Shown one piece after another: positions 18,625-27,069 of a stretch of 64,000 bases of DNA (its first letter is position 1; the number at the start of each line of letters is the position of its first letter). The stretch is from Cytobacillus solani (GTDB lineage Bacteria; Bacillota; Bacilli; Bacillales; Cytobacillaceae). The stretch spans positions 2,837,058-2,901,057 of the forward strand of contig NZ_LJIX01000006.1 of the NCBI RefSeq assembly GCF_001420595.1. Direction: 5' to 3'. A program made the translations under genes and the position numbers. The notes beneath the pieces are model-generated. The model was given only the letters and a program-made list of their open reading frames with translations. It was not told the origin of the DNA and did no database searches.

Positions 18625-18963
18625 TTACCAAATTTTCTTATACTTTTCAATATGCTCCAAGCTTATAGGTGCCTTTTGTAATTGATGTGGACAAATCTTA
18701 TTGTATTTTTTGATTTTTTTATTAATCTCTTCTACATCATTATTTGTTTTACAAGAATGGACTAATTGGGAGATTTCCTTTTGCAGCTTCACCCATTGTG
18801 GTAAATATCCAGCATCTTTTGCAATCTTTTGAAAGTGCTGGAATGTGTCCATCTGCAAATATTCTTTAGATAGCGGCTTTCCTTTACCTTTATAATCAAA
18901 ATTATCTTTCTCACCAGCACGCTCCAAAATCTCACCTATTAGATCATTGTATTCCCTGTCCAT
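18625..18963 (-). CDS. DUF1992 (DnaJC28-like conserved domain) protein
   Basis: 112 residues. The sequence DLIGEILERAGEKDNFDYKGKGKPL followed by KIAKDAGYLPQWVKLQKEI matches DUF1992, found in bacterial stand-alone proteins and in eukaryotic DNAJC28. The GKGKPL turn and the xxAGxxPxWxxLxxEI helix are the recognisable parts. Function is unknown; it is soluble. AGGAGAGG ribosome site upstream. Confidence 0.75.
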   Translation of the reverse strand: MDREYNDLIGEILERAGEKDNFDYKGKGKPLSKEYLQMDTFQHFQKIAKDAGYLPQWVKLQKEISQLVHSCKTNNDVEEINKKIKKYNKICPHQLQKAPISLEHIEKYKKIW

Positions 18964-19002
18964 AGAACCTCTCCTTATTATCTAACTAGTCAATCCCTTT
19001 TT

Positions 19003-19067
19003 GGGACAGAGAGTCACGTTTACTGTCCCATATAATTAATGGGACAAGGAGCCTACCTCCTCGTCCT
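19003..19067. repeat. Two adjacent inverted repeats of the GGGACA type
   Basis: GGGACAG ... CTGTCCC (19003-19029) is followed by GGACAAGGAG ... CTCCTCGTCC (19042-19066). The second resembles the terminator element at 16943-16969. They lie behind the start of the DUF1992 gene, not behind a stop codon, so they are not obviously terminators here. Confidence 0.65.
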
Positions 19068-19200
19068 GGTCACTTGAGTCCAGCGTCTATCCAGTATATG
19101 CTGAAAATGGTGAGCCGAAAGAATAATTATGAGAATTTCACAAAAATACCGATAGTGAGCAAAGCTATGGATATTTAAAAATCACTTGGACTTTGGATAA

Positions 19201-19590
19201 TTGGCACCTATCAACCTTAATGAAGACACATTTGATAGAGTTCTTGTAAATCGGAGACAACCAGCCCTATTAAGTACAGTATTCACTTGAATTTTGTAAA
19301 AATAGGAAACAAGCAGCTCTATTGAGTACACTATTCACTCGAATTCTTTAGAAACGGGAAACAAGCAGTCCTATTGAATACACTATTTACTCGAATTCTT
19401 TAAAAATGGGAAACAAGCAGCCTTATTGAGTACAGAATCCACTTGAATTTTGTAAAAATAGGAAACAAGCAGCTCTATTGAGTACACTATTCACTCGAAT
19501 TCTTTAGAAACGGGAAACAAGCAGTCCTATTGAGTACACTATTCACTCGAATTCTTTAAAAATGGGAAACAAGCAGCTCTACTGAGTTGA
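19201..19590. repeat. Tandem repeat array, 52-bp period, about 7 units
   Basis: The GGAAACAAGCAG core recurs at 19305, 19357, 19409, 19461, 19513 and 19565, exactly 52 bp apart, with a diverged first unit at 19253 and a trace before it. Units also carry TTGAGTACA and ACTCGAATTCTTTA. Units alternate between two subtypes (AATTTTGTAAAAATA and AATTCTTTAGAAACG), hinting at higher-order duplication. It fills the centre of the 866-bp gene-poor gap 18964-19829. Confidence 0.93.
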
Positions 19591-19687
19591 TTTGCAAATT
19601 ACTTTTCATAGGTGGTGTATTTCATTTGGTTGAAAATGAGGATTGTTCCTATTGCAACATCCGTTACAGCTATCACCACTGTTTTCT

Positions 19688-19819
19688 TTATTTTAAAAAA
19701 TAAACTCTTATAATGGCAACAATCACAATACAAACGGCGATTAGAAATAAATTAAATGGAGCTAAAAGAAAGTCAAAAAAGGAATTTAGTACATTTTCAC
19801 ATACATTTCTAACCCTCAT
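19688..19819 (-). CDS. Possible 43-residue membrane peptide
   Basis: An ATG 11 bp after the methyltransferase stop opens a 43-codon frame whose product is largely one hydrophobic helix (FLLAPFNLFLIAVCIVIVAIIRVYFLK). No convincing ribosome site precedes it, though translation could be coupled to the upstream gene. A short hydrophobic frame also exists on the opposite strand (19635-19712). Weakly supported. Confidence 0.3.
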   Translation of the reverse strand: MRVRNVCENVLNSFFDFLLAPFNLFLIAVCIVIVAIIRVYFLK

Positions 19820-19829
19820 CATTAATGGA

Positions 19830-20600
19830 TCACTTTACTTTCTTACAAACATATACCATTTGCGTACTGTCATCAGTTATTGACGTTTCATTCCAATCTT
19901 GATACAGATCAACAATTTCAAAGCCGTTTGCAGATAAAATGCGTTCCATTTCTCTCGGGTACGTATAGCGCAAAAGTATATTTGTCTTTTTTTCTTCAAT
20001 TATTTCTCCCGCTTTATTTATCATTCTTCTAATCGTTATATAATGTTGAACTTGGGTAAGGGGGTCATACTTACTTATCGTGTATACATCCACTTTATTC
20101 ATCGTATCGTTGTCTACATATGTTTTCCAATATTCTTCTGTACTTGGCTGGAGCAGCGCCTCAGCACTTGGAAACCGTGTGCCGAAGATAAATATTCCGC
20201 CCAATTCCAAATGTCTATTCACAGAGTCCAATAATCCATCCTGTGATTTATTCATTAGAAAATGCTGAAATGAGTTGCCAACTGTAAAAATGAACCTGCT
20301 TTTTGCATTCAAATGGAGATTCGTACAATCCTGTTCAATCCATTTGATTGGCGAATGTTGATTAGCTGATTTTCTCCTTGCTTCAGCTAGCATTCCCTTA
20401 TGAATGTCCACACCTACTAGCTTGTATCCTTTTTTAGCTAGCGGAATCGTTACCCTGCCTGTCCCGCAAGCTAGATCGATAATCGTTCCGTCTATCTTCG
20501 CAGCCCACTTCATTAGAAAAGGAAGGTCCTCTTTATACGTTTCGTTTTCACTATCGTAAGCCATTGGGTCCTCATATTCTTCAAAATTATCTACTAACAT
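19830..20600 (-). CDS. Class I SAM-dependent methyltransferase
   Basis: 256 residues from the ATG at 20600, which has AAAAAGGAGTG upstream; the longer reading would lack one. The SAM site is IIDLACGTGRVTIPLAKKGY with the acidic residue of motif II in LVGVDIHKGML, then EQDCTNL as motif III. A small-molecule methyltransferase of the UbiE/Methyltransf_25 group. Substrate unknown. Confidence 0.88.
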   Translation of the reverse strand: MLVDNFEEYEDPMAYDSENETYKEDLPFLMKWAAKIDGTIIDLACGTGRVTIPLAKKGYKLVGVDIHKGMLAEARRKSANQHSPIKWIEQDCTNLHLNAKSRFIFTVGNSFQHFLMNKSQDGLLDSVNRHLELGGIFIFGTRFPSAEALLQPSTEEYWKTYVDNDTMNKVDVYTISKYDPLTQVQHYITIRRMINKAGEIIEEKKTNILLRYTYPREMERILSANGFEIVDLYQDWNETSITDDSTQMVYVCKKVK

Positions 20601-20896
20601 ACACACACTCCTTTTTCTAAATTTTACCACAAATTCTGACATTTAACTTTATACAAAAAAAGAACTTTACTCCTTACCGTTGTTTAAATAATAGGTTGTT
20701 CTTATTAGTAGAGAGTATCAGTAACGAAAGTACAAACATACCAGCCAGGAATTATTATTGATATCTTTTGTATTTGAAATGACGGTCATTAATGTACAGT
20801 TTACGTCTACCAAAATTAAATGTTCACCCTAACTTTTTATAATCCAAAAAGAGAATGGTACTTTATGGTAAACTCGTTTTAAGGGGGGTTTAACGA

Positions 20897-21183
20897 GTGA
20901 ATAAGATAGATATTGTCATGATGATATATGTGATTTTTTTATGGCAGCATTATTTATAAGCTTTAAATATGGTTCCGCTATGATTAAGAAAACAGGTCTC
21001 TTTCTGCCACAAGCCCTAATTGCGGGGACAATTAACTTAGCATTAGGTGTGTTTGGGATAATGGTTTGGTTTTTCTTCTCTTGGAAAGTTAATGAATTTT
21101 TGTTTTTTGGTGGTTTAGTTTTAGGATTAAGTTTAATAGTTGTGGGTGAGGTTGTTTTGCTTTCAATTTTTTTCAAAGCGTAA
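20897..21183 (+). pseudogene. Small three-helix membrane protein gene with apparent frameshift at a T7 run
   Basis: GTG at 20897 has GGGGGG 8 nt upstream and encodes MNKIDIVMMIYVIF before leaving frame. From 20941 another frame encodes 80 residues of membrane protein with no ribosome site of its own. The two join if the run of seven T (20934-20940) is read as eight, giving ~95 residues with three transmembrane helices. It could be a real loss-of-frame, polymerase slippage or ribosomal -1 shifting on the homopolymer, or a sequencing error. The family is not recognised. Confidence 0.6.
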
Positions 21184-21237
21184 AAAATGGATACAAATAT
21201 ACAATGATAGCTTAAATGGAAGCAATAGATAAAAATT

Positions 21238-21270
21238 GGAAGCCACTGTAATGGCTTCCTTTCATTTCAC
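21238..21270 (+). terminator. Probable terminator after the small membrane protein gene
   Basis: GGAAGCCA (21238-21245) pairs with TGGCTTCC (21252-21259), then TTTCATTTC. It sits ~55 bp beyond the stop at 21183, just beyond the end of the convergent clpP gene. Confidence 0.65.
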
Positions 21271-21316
21271 TTACATATCAGCATTAAGCTTTAACATAGC
21301 CTAATAATAGGTTCCT

Positions 21317-21898
21317 TTATTTTTTGGTAATAATTTTATCAATAATCCCATATTCCAGTGCTTCCTGGGCAGTCATATAGAAATCACGGTCACTGTCTTT
21401 AGCGATTTTTTCAACCGGCTGTCCGGTGCGATCGGCAATAATTCCATTGACATGATCACGGAGTTTGAGAATTCTTCGTGCAGAGATTTCAATTTCTGTT
21501 GCCTGTCCTCTTACACCGCCAAGCGGCTGATGGATCATAATCTCGCTGTTTGGAAGGGCATACCTTTTTCCCTTCGTACCAGCGATAAGCAGCAATGCTC
21601 CAAATGATGCAGCCATTCCCATACAAATCGTGCTTACATCTGGTTTAATGTACTCCATTGTATCAAAAATCGCAAAGCCTGCAGTTGTCGAGCCGCCAGG
21701 GCTATTAATATAAATGGAAATATCTTTTTCTGCATTGTCAGCTTCTAAAAACAATAGCTGGGCAATGACACTGTTTGCAACCTGCTCATTAATTTCTTCG
21801 CCAATAATGATGATTCGGTCTTTCAATAGACGTGAGTAAATATCATAAGATCGTTCCCCACGATTGGAATGTTCAATCACATATGGAATCGTACCCAT
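21317..21898 (-). CDS. clpP: ATP-dependent Clp protease proteolytic subunit (ClpP paralogue)
   Basis: 193 residues, full length. The catalytic triad is S98 (GMAASFG), H123 (MIHQPLGG) and D172 (SDRDF), with the INSPGG oxyanion segment at 65-69. The [10 protein letters not shown] core differs from the SMGAFLLAAG of the housekeeping ClpP, so it looks like a second ClpP. It forms tetradecameric proteases with Clp ATPases in the cytoplasm. It follows a sigma factor gene with only 17 bp between, suggesting co-expression in a stress or developmental regulon. Confidence 0.93.
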   Translation of the reverse strand: MGTIPYVIEHSNRGERSYDIYSRLLKDRIIIIGEEINEQVANSVIAQLLFLEADNAEKDISIYINSPGGSTTAGFAIFDTMEYIKPDVSTICMGMAASFGALLLIAGTKGKRYALPNSEIMIHQPLGGVRGQATEIEISARRILKLRDHVNGIIADRTGQPVEKIAKDSDRDFYMTAQEALEYGIIDKIITKK

Positions 21899-21915
21899 AA
21901 AAATTCCTCCCTTTA

Positions 21916-22608
21916 TTATGCTGCGAAACTATAAAGGTCAATAGGAGATTGAGTATACGTTTTCTTAGCAAGCTTAGGGACTTCTGCCAATGGAGGAATG
22001 TCAGATACATACTCAATTAAAATGGATGGGTCTTCAGATTGTAAGGATTGATATATCAGATTCCCTATCATTTCCCTTTCTTCCTCACACCAGTAGGAAT
22101 CCACTGATTGCAGGTTCGTTTCCTTCTCCAGCCGTTTCCTTGTTCTATGGATGATCGCTTTCACAGCCATTTCTGTTGTATCCAGCAAATCAGCAATTTC
22201 CTTTGTTTGGTAGCTGAAAGCCTCTTTCAATAAGAAAATGATTGCTTGTTTTGGTGTTAAATTATTTACTAATAGCTTTACTGTATCAAGCAGTTCATCT
22301 GTGCTAATTGCATCAACCTTCCCCGATTGATCCTCGAGCACTCCAACAACTTCGCGATTTCTTTTTCTAATGGTATCAATCCATTGATGGTAAGCGATTT
22401 TGTTCAAAAGTGCAGGACTTACATCGGAAGAATGATAATGCTGAATCGCTTTTAAGACTGATTCCTGAACAAGGTCGTCAGCATCCCATTTGTTTTTCGC
22501 TAAAAAACGACAATACCGCAAAAGGCCTGGATACAGCTGATTCAAGTGACTACTTCCTTTCTCTATCTGAACCCCTTCATTGGCAAACAAGCTTTTATTA
22601 GAAACCAT
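21916..22608 (-). CDS. Sigma-70 family RNA polymerase sigma factor upstream of clpP
   Basis: 230 residues from the ATG at 22608, with AAAAGGAGTG 6 nt upstream; the GTG at 22617 overlaps that site. Region 2 is [34 protein letters not shown] and region 4 is [44 protein letters not shown]. About 60 C-terminal residues follow region 4, ending [10 protein letters not shown], a tail not found in minimal ECF factors. The non-polar C-terminal LYSFAA resembles exposed ends that proteases can recognise, but this is only suggestive. Confidence 0.88.
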   Translation of the reverse strand: MVSNKSLFANEGVQIEKGSSHLNQLYPGLLRYCRFLAKNKWDADDLVQESVLKAIQHYHSSDVSPALLNKIAYHQWIDTIRKRNREVVGVLEDQSGKVDAISTDELLDTVKLLVNNLTPKQAIIFLLKEAFSYQTKEIADLLDTTEMAVKAIIHRTRKRLEKETNLQSVDSYWCEEEREMIGNLIYQSLQSEDPSILIEYVSDIPPLAEVPKLAKKTYTQSPIDLYSFAA

Positions 22609-22704
22609 TCTATTCACTCCTTTTGAACCTCCTTGCCTTTATAACGGATATAGGAGGGAAGAAAGATACGGGTACGAAAAAAAACTTACTTTTATTTTAC
22701 TTAC

Positions 22705-22860
22705 TCTATTTAGCTAAGTGAGTTCTTATTACCACTTTTGACATATTCTTTTTTTGGCATCATAAAACTCCTATTATTACCGCTGATCCCTTTTTTCTTG
22801 TTTTCGGGCATCATCATGCTCTTATGTTTACCGCTACTTGCCTTTTTCCCCTTAACAATC
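22705..22860. repeat. Degenerate tandem repeat, ~50-bp period
   Basis: TTACC occurs at 22729, 22777 and 22828, and GGCATCAT at 22756 and 22807, so units of 48-51 bp with the order GGCATCAT ... CTCTTAT ... TACCGCT ... TTTTT are visible. The same motifs recur at 54941-55055. The gap 22618-22870 otherwise holds only promoter sequence for the sigma/clpP operon. Confidence 0.6.
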
Positions 22861-22870
22861 ACCCTTACAC

Positions 22871-23596
22871 TTAAAAATTCCGAATATCAGCAATGGGACC
22901 GATCTCATTAAAATTGCCATTTTCTATAATTGATATAAGTTTCTTTGCAGTTTCCTCCGCACTGACTAGCTTTCCTTGTTCTTTATAATCAATGAACCGG
23001 TCTAAGAGTGGGAATGCCTCTTCACTGCTAGCGCGTATGGCTTCCTGCATGCCGGTGTCGATAATCCCTGGGGCAATCGAAATAATTTCGACTGGATATT
23101 CTGCATTTTCTTGCTCAAGAGCAATAACCCTTGAAAAATGGTCCAAACCTGCTTTTGTCGTGCAGTACGTTCCCCAGCCTTCATATGGATTTCTGCCTGC
23201 TCCAGAAGAGATATTAACAATTTGCTTTTTCCCGTTATAATTCTCCAGCTTTGAGATAAACACATTAGAAATAATCATGGGTGCGGTTAAATTAACTGCC
23301 ATTGCCTTTGCCATTTCTGCAGCATGTACAGTACCAATTATTCCAATGGGATCAACCATTCCTGCATTATTTATAAGTGTGAAGGATTCTACCTCTTGCG
23401 GGACAGAGGCAACGATATCACTCATAAGTGATTCTAATTTCTCTAACACAGATAAATCTGCCTGATAACATTTTACTCCCTTTAGACTTGTATCTGTTCG
23501 TGCAACTCCAATAACATACTCCCCTGCTTCGCTCAATTGTTTTGCAAGTTCAAACCCGATTCCTTTTGATGCACCTGTTATGATATAGACGTTCAT
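22871..23596 (-). CDS. Short-chain dehydrogenase similar to benzil reductase YueD
   Basis: 241 residues. The nucleotide site is ITGASKGIG, followed by LINNAGMVDPIG. The catalytic residues are S131 (NISSGAGRNPYEGW), Y144 and K148 (YCTTKAG). The blocks NNAGMVxPI and SGAxxNPYxGWxxYCxxKAGLD closely recall B. subtilis YueD, an NADPH-dependent (S)-benzoin-forming benzil reductase. The native substrate is unknown. Stand-alone gene. Confidence 0.85.
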   Translation of the reverse strand: MNVYIITGASKGIGFELAKQLSEAGEYVIGVARTDTSLKGVKCYQADLSVLEKLESLMSDIVASVPQEVESFTLINNAGMVDPIGIIGTVHAAEMAKAMAVNLTAPMIISNVFISKLENYNGKKQIVNISSGAGRNPYEGWGTYCTTKAGLDHFSRVIALEQENAEYPVEIISIAPGIIDTGMQEAIRASSEEAFPLLDRFIDYKEQGKLVSAEETAKKLISIIENGNFNEIGPIADIRNF

Positions 23597-23710
23597 TTGT
23601 CTTCTCCCCTTTTTTACAATATGTAGCTATATATGAAGGTAACACATCATTCATAAAAAAAGGAAGATGAATCCCACATACTGTAGAAACTCATCTTCTT
23701 ATTTGGAACT

Positions 23711-26299
23711 CTATATACTCTCCTGCTTCAATCCGTCGATAATATTTTCTTTTTTCACTTTTGTACTTGAGTAAAGCATGGCAGAAATGACGATGACAAA
23801 GACCGCAATTAGACAATACAATATACTGACCCAAGGGAGGGAGAATGCGTAAGAAAAGCTGTTCATCGTTCCCTTATAAATTAAATACATGACGATGATG
23901 CTAATTGGGAGTCCAAAGAGTAATGAGTTGACTCCATAAAAGATGCTTTCATAATTAATCATTTTATTAAAGCCCTTTGGTGTCATTCCAACTGATTTTA
24001 GCATCGCAAATTCACGTTTTCGAAGGGCAATGCTTGTCGAGATTGTGTTAAAAATATTTGCAATCGAGATAGCCGTAATTAAGACAATAAATCCATAAGT
24101 AAAAACGGACATAAGCATAATCATTTGCTCTTCCTGTTGTCTCTGTTGAAAAACATTATAAATAGATAGCCCATTTTCCTTCATCTCTTCCATTTCCTGC
24201 TGCGTTTTCATCGGATCTGAGCTTTTCAAATAAATGGAGGTGGCAATTTCCGGATTAGGAAGCTGATCAGTCAGCTTTTTCATCACTTGTTCAGAAACAA
24301 TGATATCTAATCCGCCAACTCCTCCTGATTGAACGCCCATAGGGTATTGATCAGTCGTTGCTGCCACTTCAATATTTTCGAGCTTCGTCTGCTCTCCAGT
24401 TTCCCAATCTGCATAAAGTAAATTAATTTTTTCCCCAATTTTCGTATGAATCGCTTTTGTTTCAACAAACTTTCCTGCATTCATATCTTCATACGTAATT
24501 GTATCAACAATAATACCTGCGATATGCTCTGGATTGTTAAGCTTCTCAACATCCGTGCCTGTTACTTTCGCATATGATTTCAAGGCATCTTCACCTAGTG
24601 CATGTAATCGAATATAATACGAATACTTCCCATTTTCTAGGGAGGTTTCCCCAGCCTCTACCATTACCTTTAATTCATTGGCAATTGCAGAATCTTTTAT
24701 CATTGAGGTCGCGCTTAATTCTTTAATCACATTAAATTCATTCACATCCCCTAGGGATGTAATTTTTTCTATTAGGTCATCTCTTTCATCTTCAATAGAA
24801 ACCTGTATATCAAATTCTACACCGGACTGCGACAATTCTAATGATTTCTTCAAGCTCGCTGTAAAATAAGACACGGATAAAAATAAAACAATACTAATTA
24901 CTAAAGAAAAAATTGTTGCCCGGTATCTGCGTTTGTTTCTCTTTAAGTTTTTCAAACCGATTTCTGCTTCAATGCCGAAAAGCCTACGTATGAATTTTGA
25001 CGTTTTTACTGCTTCCCCAGTTAGCTTCACATCTGCTGTTTGTCGAATGGCATCAATAGCAGAAATTTTTGATGCTCTCATTGCTGGGACAAAAGTTGAA
25101 ATAAAAATGGTTATTGCAGAAACGCCACAGGCAATAAGAATAGAGACTGGTGTGACAGTAACCATTAACTTTTCAGTAACCCCTAGAGCACCCTGAATAA
25201 TCGAGTTAATAAACAAAAAAGTAATCCCGATGCCAGCAAGTCCGCTAACAATCCCTATAGGAATACTGATTAAACCAATAATCACGCCTTCAAAAAACAC
25301 AGAATTTCTCTTCTGCCGTTTCGTCGCTCCAACACTTGAAAGCATTCCTAAGTGACGAGATCGTTCCGAGACGGAAATGGCAAAGGCATTATAGATCAAT
25401 GAAACTGATCCAATAATAATGACTGCCATAATAATGACTGATAAAGAAAGAAGCGTATTCTTAAGTCCATTATTATTTGTCAAACCATAATAATGCAGCA
25501 AATCATTATTATAGGCAATAGATTTTGTCGGAATATTATTCTTCTTCGCCAATTTTTCCGCATGATCATATAATGAACGCTTAACTTTCTTTAGTACGAC
25601 GGTTGCATTTACGGTATTTTTTTCCGAGATCGCATGCTCATCCAAATATGTGAGAATCGTATAACCTGGTGACCATGCCGGCTCCCATGTGGGACGCTTG
25701 ATAAAACCGACAATAGTGTAATTTTTTGTTTGCTCAATATTTAAGCTTTCAAGCAATTCCCCATTTTCTATTTGCAATAGGTCATTTTGTGTTAGTATTT
25801 TGTCTCCATTTGGACTTATCCGGTCACCCACTTCAAGGAGCAATGAATCCCCCATGTTATACTCAACTTTCGAATTTAAAGCAATTTCTTCTGAAAGGAC
25901 AACTTCATTCGGTGACTCTGGAAGTCTTCCTTGACTTAATTCTATAGGGAACTGCTTGAAGCCATCATCATTGTATTCTTTCACAAATACATACGGCTTG
26001 TAATCATTATCACTTCCTTCTAAGAATGCATAGCCAATATCCCTTGATAGGATCACTTTTTCCGTTTCTTCATCCGCTGTAATTGCTTGGAGCTGATCTT
26101 GATTGACGTTCTTATATTGAACATGCCATTCTCCATCGCTTGCAATTGTCTGTCTTTGCATCAGATCCATAAACGAGAATCCGAGCGTTGCAACAGCTGT
26201 TACCATTGCAACAGAAATAATGACACCAATAATTGTCACAAGTGTCCGTTTCTTATTTTGCTTCAAATGCCTAATCGTTAATTTATTCACGATATTCAT
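23711..26299 (-). CDS. ABC transporter permease with two FtsX domains
   Basis: 862 residues. A first transmembrane helix (~20-40) is followed by a large extracellular domain. Three helices lie at ~280-410 with SERSRHLGMLSSVGATKRQ, a second repeat begins at ~445 (EIGLKNLKRNKRRYRATIFSLVIS), and a final trio lies at ~735-850 with LRKREFAMLKSVGMTPKGF. This is the MacB/FtsX architecture in a fused 4+4-helix form. It overlaps the ATPase gene by 4 bp. With the upstream two-component genes it likely forms an envelope-stress or antimicrobial-peptide detoxification module. Confidence 0.92.
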   Translation of the reverse strand: MNIVNKLTIRHLKQNKKRTLVTIIGVIISVAMVTAVATLGFSFMDLMQRQTIASDGEWHVQYKNVNQDQLQAITADEETEKVILSRDIGYAFLEGSDNDYKPYVFVKEYNDDGFKQFPIELSQGRLPESPNEVVLSEEIALNSKVEYNMGDSLLLEVGDRISPNGDKILTQNDLLQIENGELLESLNIEQTKNYTIVGFIKRPTWEPAWSPGYTILTYLDEHAISEKNTVNATVVLKKVKRSLYDHAEKLAKKNNIPTKSIAYNNDLLHYYGLTNNNGLKNTLLSLSVIIMAVIIIGSVSLIYNAFAISVSERSRHLGMLSSVGATKRQKRNSVFFEGVIIGLISIPIGIVSGLAGIGITFLFINSIIQGALGVTEKLMVTVTPVSILIACGVSAITIFISTFVPAMRASKISAIDAIRQTADVKLTGEAVKTSKFIRRLFGIEAEIGLKNLKRNKRRYRATIFSLVISIVLFLSVSYFTASLKKSLELSQSGVEFDIQVSIEDERDDLIEKITSLGDVNEFNVIKELSATSMIKDSAIANELKVMVEAGETSLENGKYSYYIRLHALGEDALKSYAKVTGTDVEKLNNPEHIAGIIVDTITYEDMNAGKFVETKAIHTKIGEKINLLYADWETGEQTKLENIEVAATTDQYPMGVQSGGVGGLDIIVSEQVMKKLTDQLPNPEIATSIYLKSSDPMKTQQEMEEMKENGLSIYNVFQQRQQEEQMIMLMSVFTYGFIVLITAISIANIFNTISTSIALRKREFAMLKSVGMTPKGFNKMINYESIFYGVNSLLFGLPISIIVMYLIYKGTMNSFSYAFSLPWVSILYCLIAVFVIVISAMLYSSTKVKKENIIDGLKQESI

Positions 26300-26979
26300 G
26301 GACGAATCACCTCATCATTGGCAATCCTTCCGTCTTCAATGGTTATGACTCGATCCGCTTGCAATGCAATTCGTTCATCATGGGTAATCACAATAAGTGT
26401 TTGGTTAAAGGTTTTATTAAACATTTTTAAAAGATCAATGATTTCACTGCTATTTTTACTGTCAAGATTGCCTGTTGGCTCGTCTGCCAGCATAATCGCA
26501 GGATGGCTAATCAAAGCTCTGCCGATCGAAACCCTTTGCTGCTGTCCGCCAGAAAGCTGATTAGGAAGATGAGTTAAACGGTTTTGCAGATTTAGTATGT
26601 TTACAACCTCTTTGAATTGCTTCTTATCAACTTTATGTTCATCCAACAGCAATGGGAGAGTAATATTTTCCTCTACTGTTAGAACAGGGATAAGATTATA
26701 AAATTGATAGATTAAGCCAATTTGTCTGCGCCTGAAAATAGCAAGCTGAGTTTCATTTAGCTGATAAATATCTGTGTTATCAACAAGCACCTTTCCTCTT
26801 GTCGGTCTGTCTACTCCTCCAAGCATGTGAAGCAAGGTAGATTTACCAGATCCAGACGGACCAATAATCGCGACAAACTCCCCTTTCTTGATCGAAAATG
26901 AAACATCATCAAGTGCCTTTACTGCCGTTTCCCCTTTTCCGTAAATTTTAGACAGATTCTCTATTTTTAAAATATCCAT
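26296..26979 (-). CDS. ABC transporter ATPase (MacB/LolD type)
   Basis: 227 residues. Walker A is GPSGSGKSTLLHMLGG, the signature is LSGGQQQRVSIGRAL, Walker B is IMLADEPTGNLDS and the H-loop is VITHDERIA. The YQFYNLIPVLTVEENITLPLLL segment is typical of the LolD/SalX group that works with FtsX-type permeases. Coupled to the permease gene and separated from the kinase gene by 86 bp containing a putative operator. Confidence 0.94.
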   Translation of the reverse strand: MDILKIENLSKIYGKGETAVKALDDVSFSIKKGEFVAIIGPSGSGKSTLLHMLGGVDRPTRGKVLVDNTDIYQLNETQLAIFRRRQIGLIYQFYNLIPVLTVEENITLPLLLDEHKVDKKQFKEVVNILNLQNRLTHLPNQLSGGQQQRVSIGRALISHPAIMLADEPTGNLDSKNSSEIIDLLKMFNKTFNQTLIVITHDERIALQADRVITIEDGRIANDEVIRP

Positions 26980-27027
26980 TGATATCCCTCCATGTTTTGC
27001 TGATGGTACTAGTTTATCTGCCTAAAA

Positions 27028-27069
27028 TGACTATTAAGTGACTTAGAATATGACAATTTAGTCACTTAA
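27028..27069. promoter_or_regulatory. Putative response-regulator operator before the ABC genes
   Basis: TGAC occurs at 27028, 27039 and 27051 (11-12 bp apart, about one helical turn). A perfect 10-bp inverted pair TTAAGTGACT (27034-27043) and AGTCACTTAA (27060-27069) spans the kinase stop codon. Such arrays are typical of OmpR-family regulators, and the site is between the kinase and the transporter it would control. Confidence 0.5.

Noticed and set aside
19201-19590. 52-bp array as a CRISPR
   Set aside because: There are no unique spacers between short identical repeats; the whole unit is repeated with point changes, and no cas genes are near.
19635-19712. 25-residue hydrophobic plus-strand peptide as a type I toxin
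   Set aside because: No proper ribosome site and no antisense RNA promoter recognised; overlap with a doubtful frame on the other strand gives no support.
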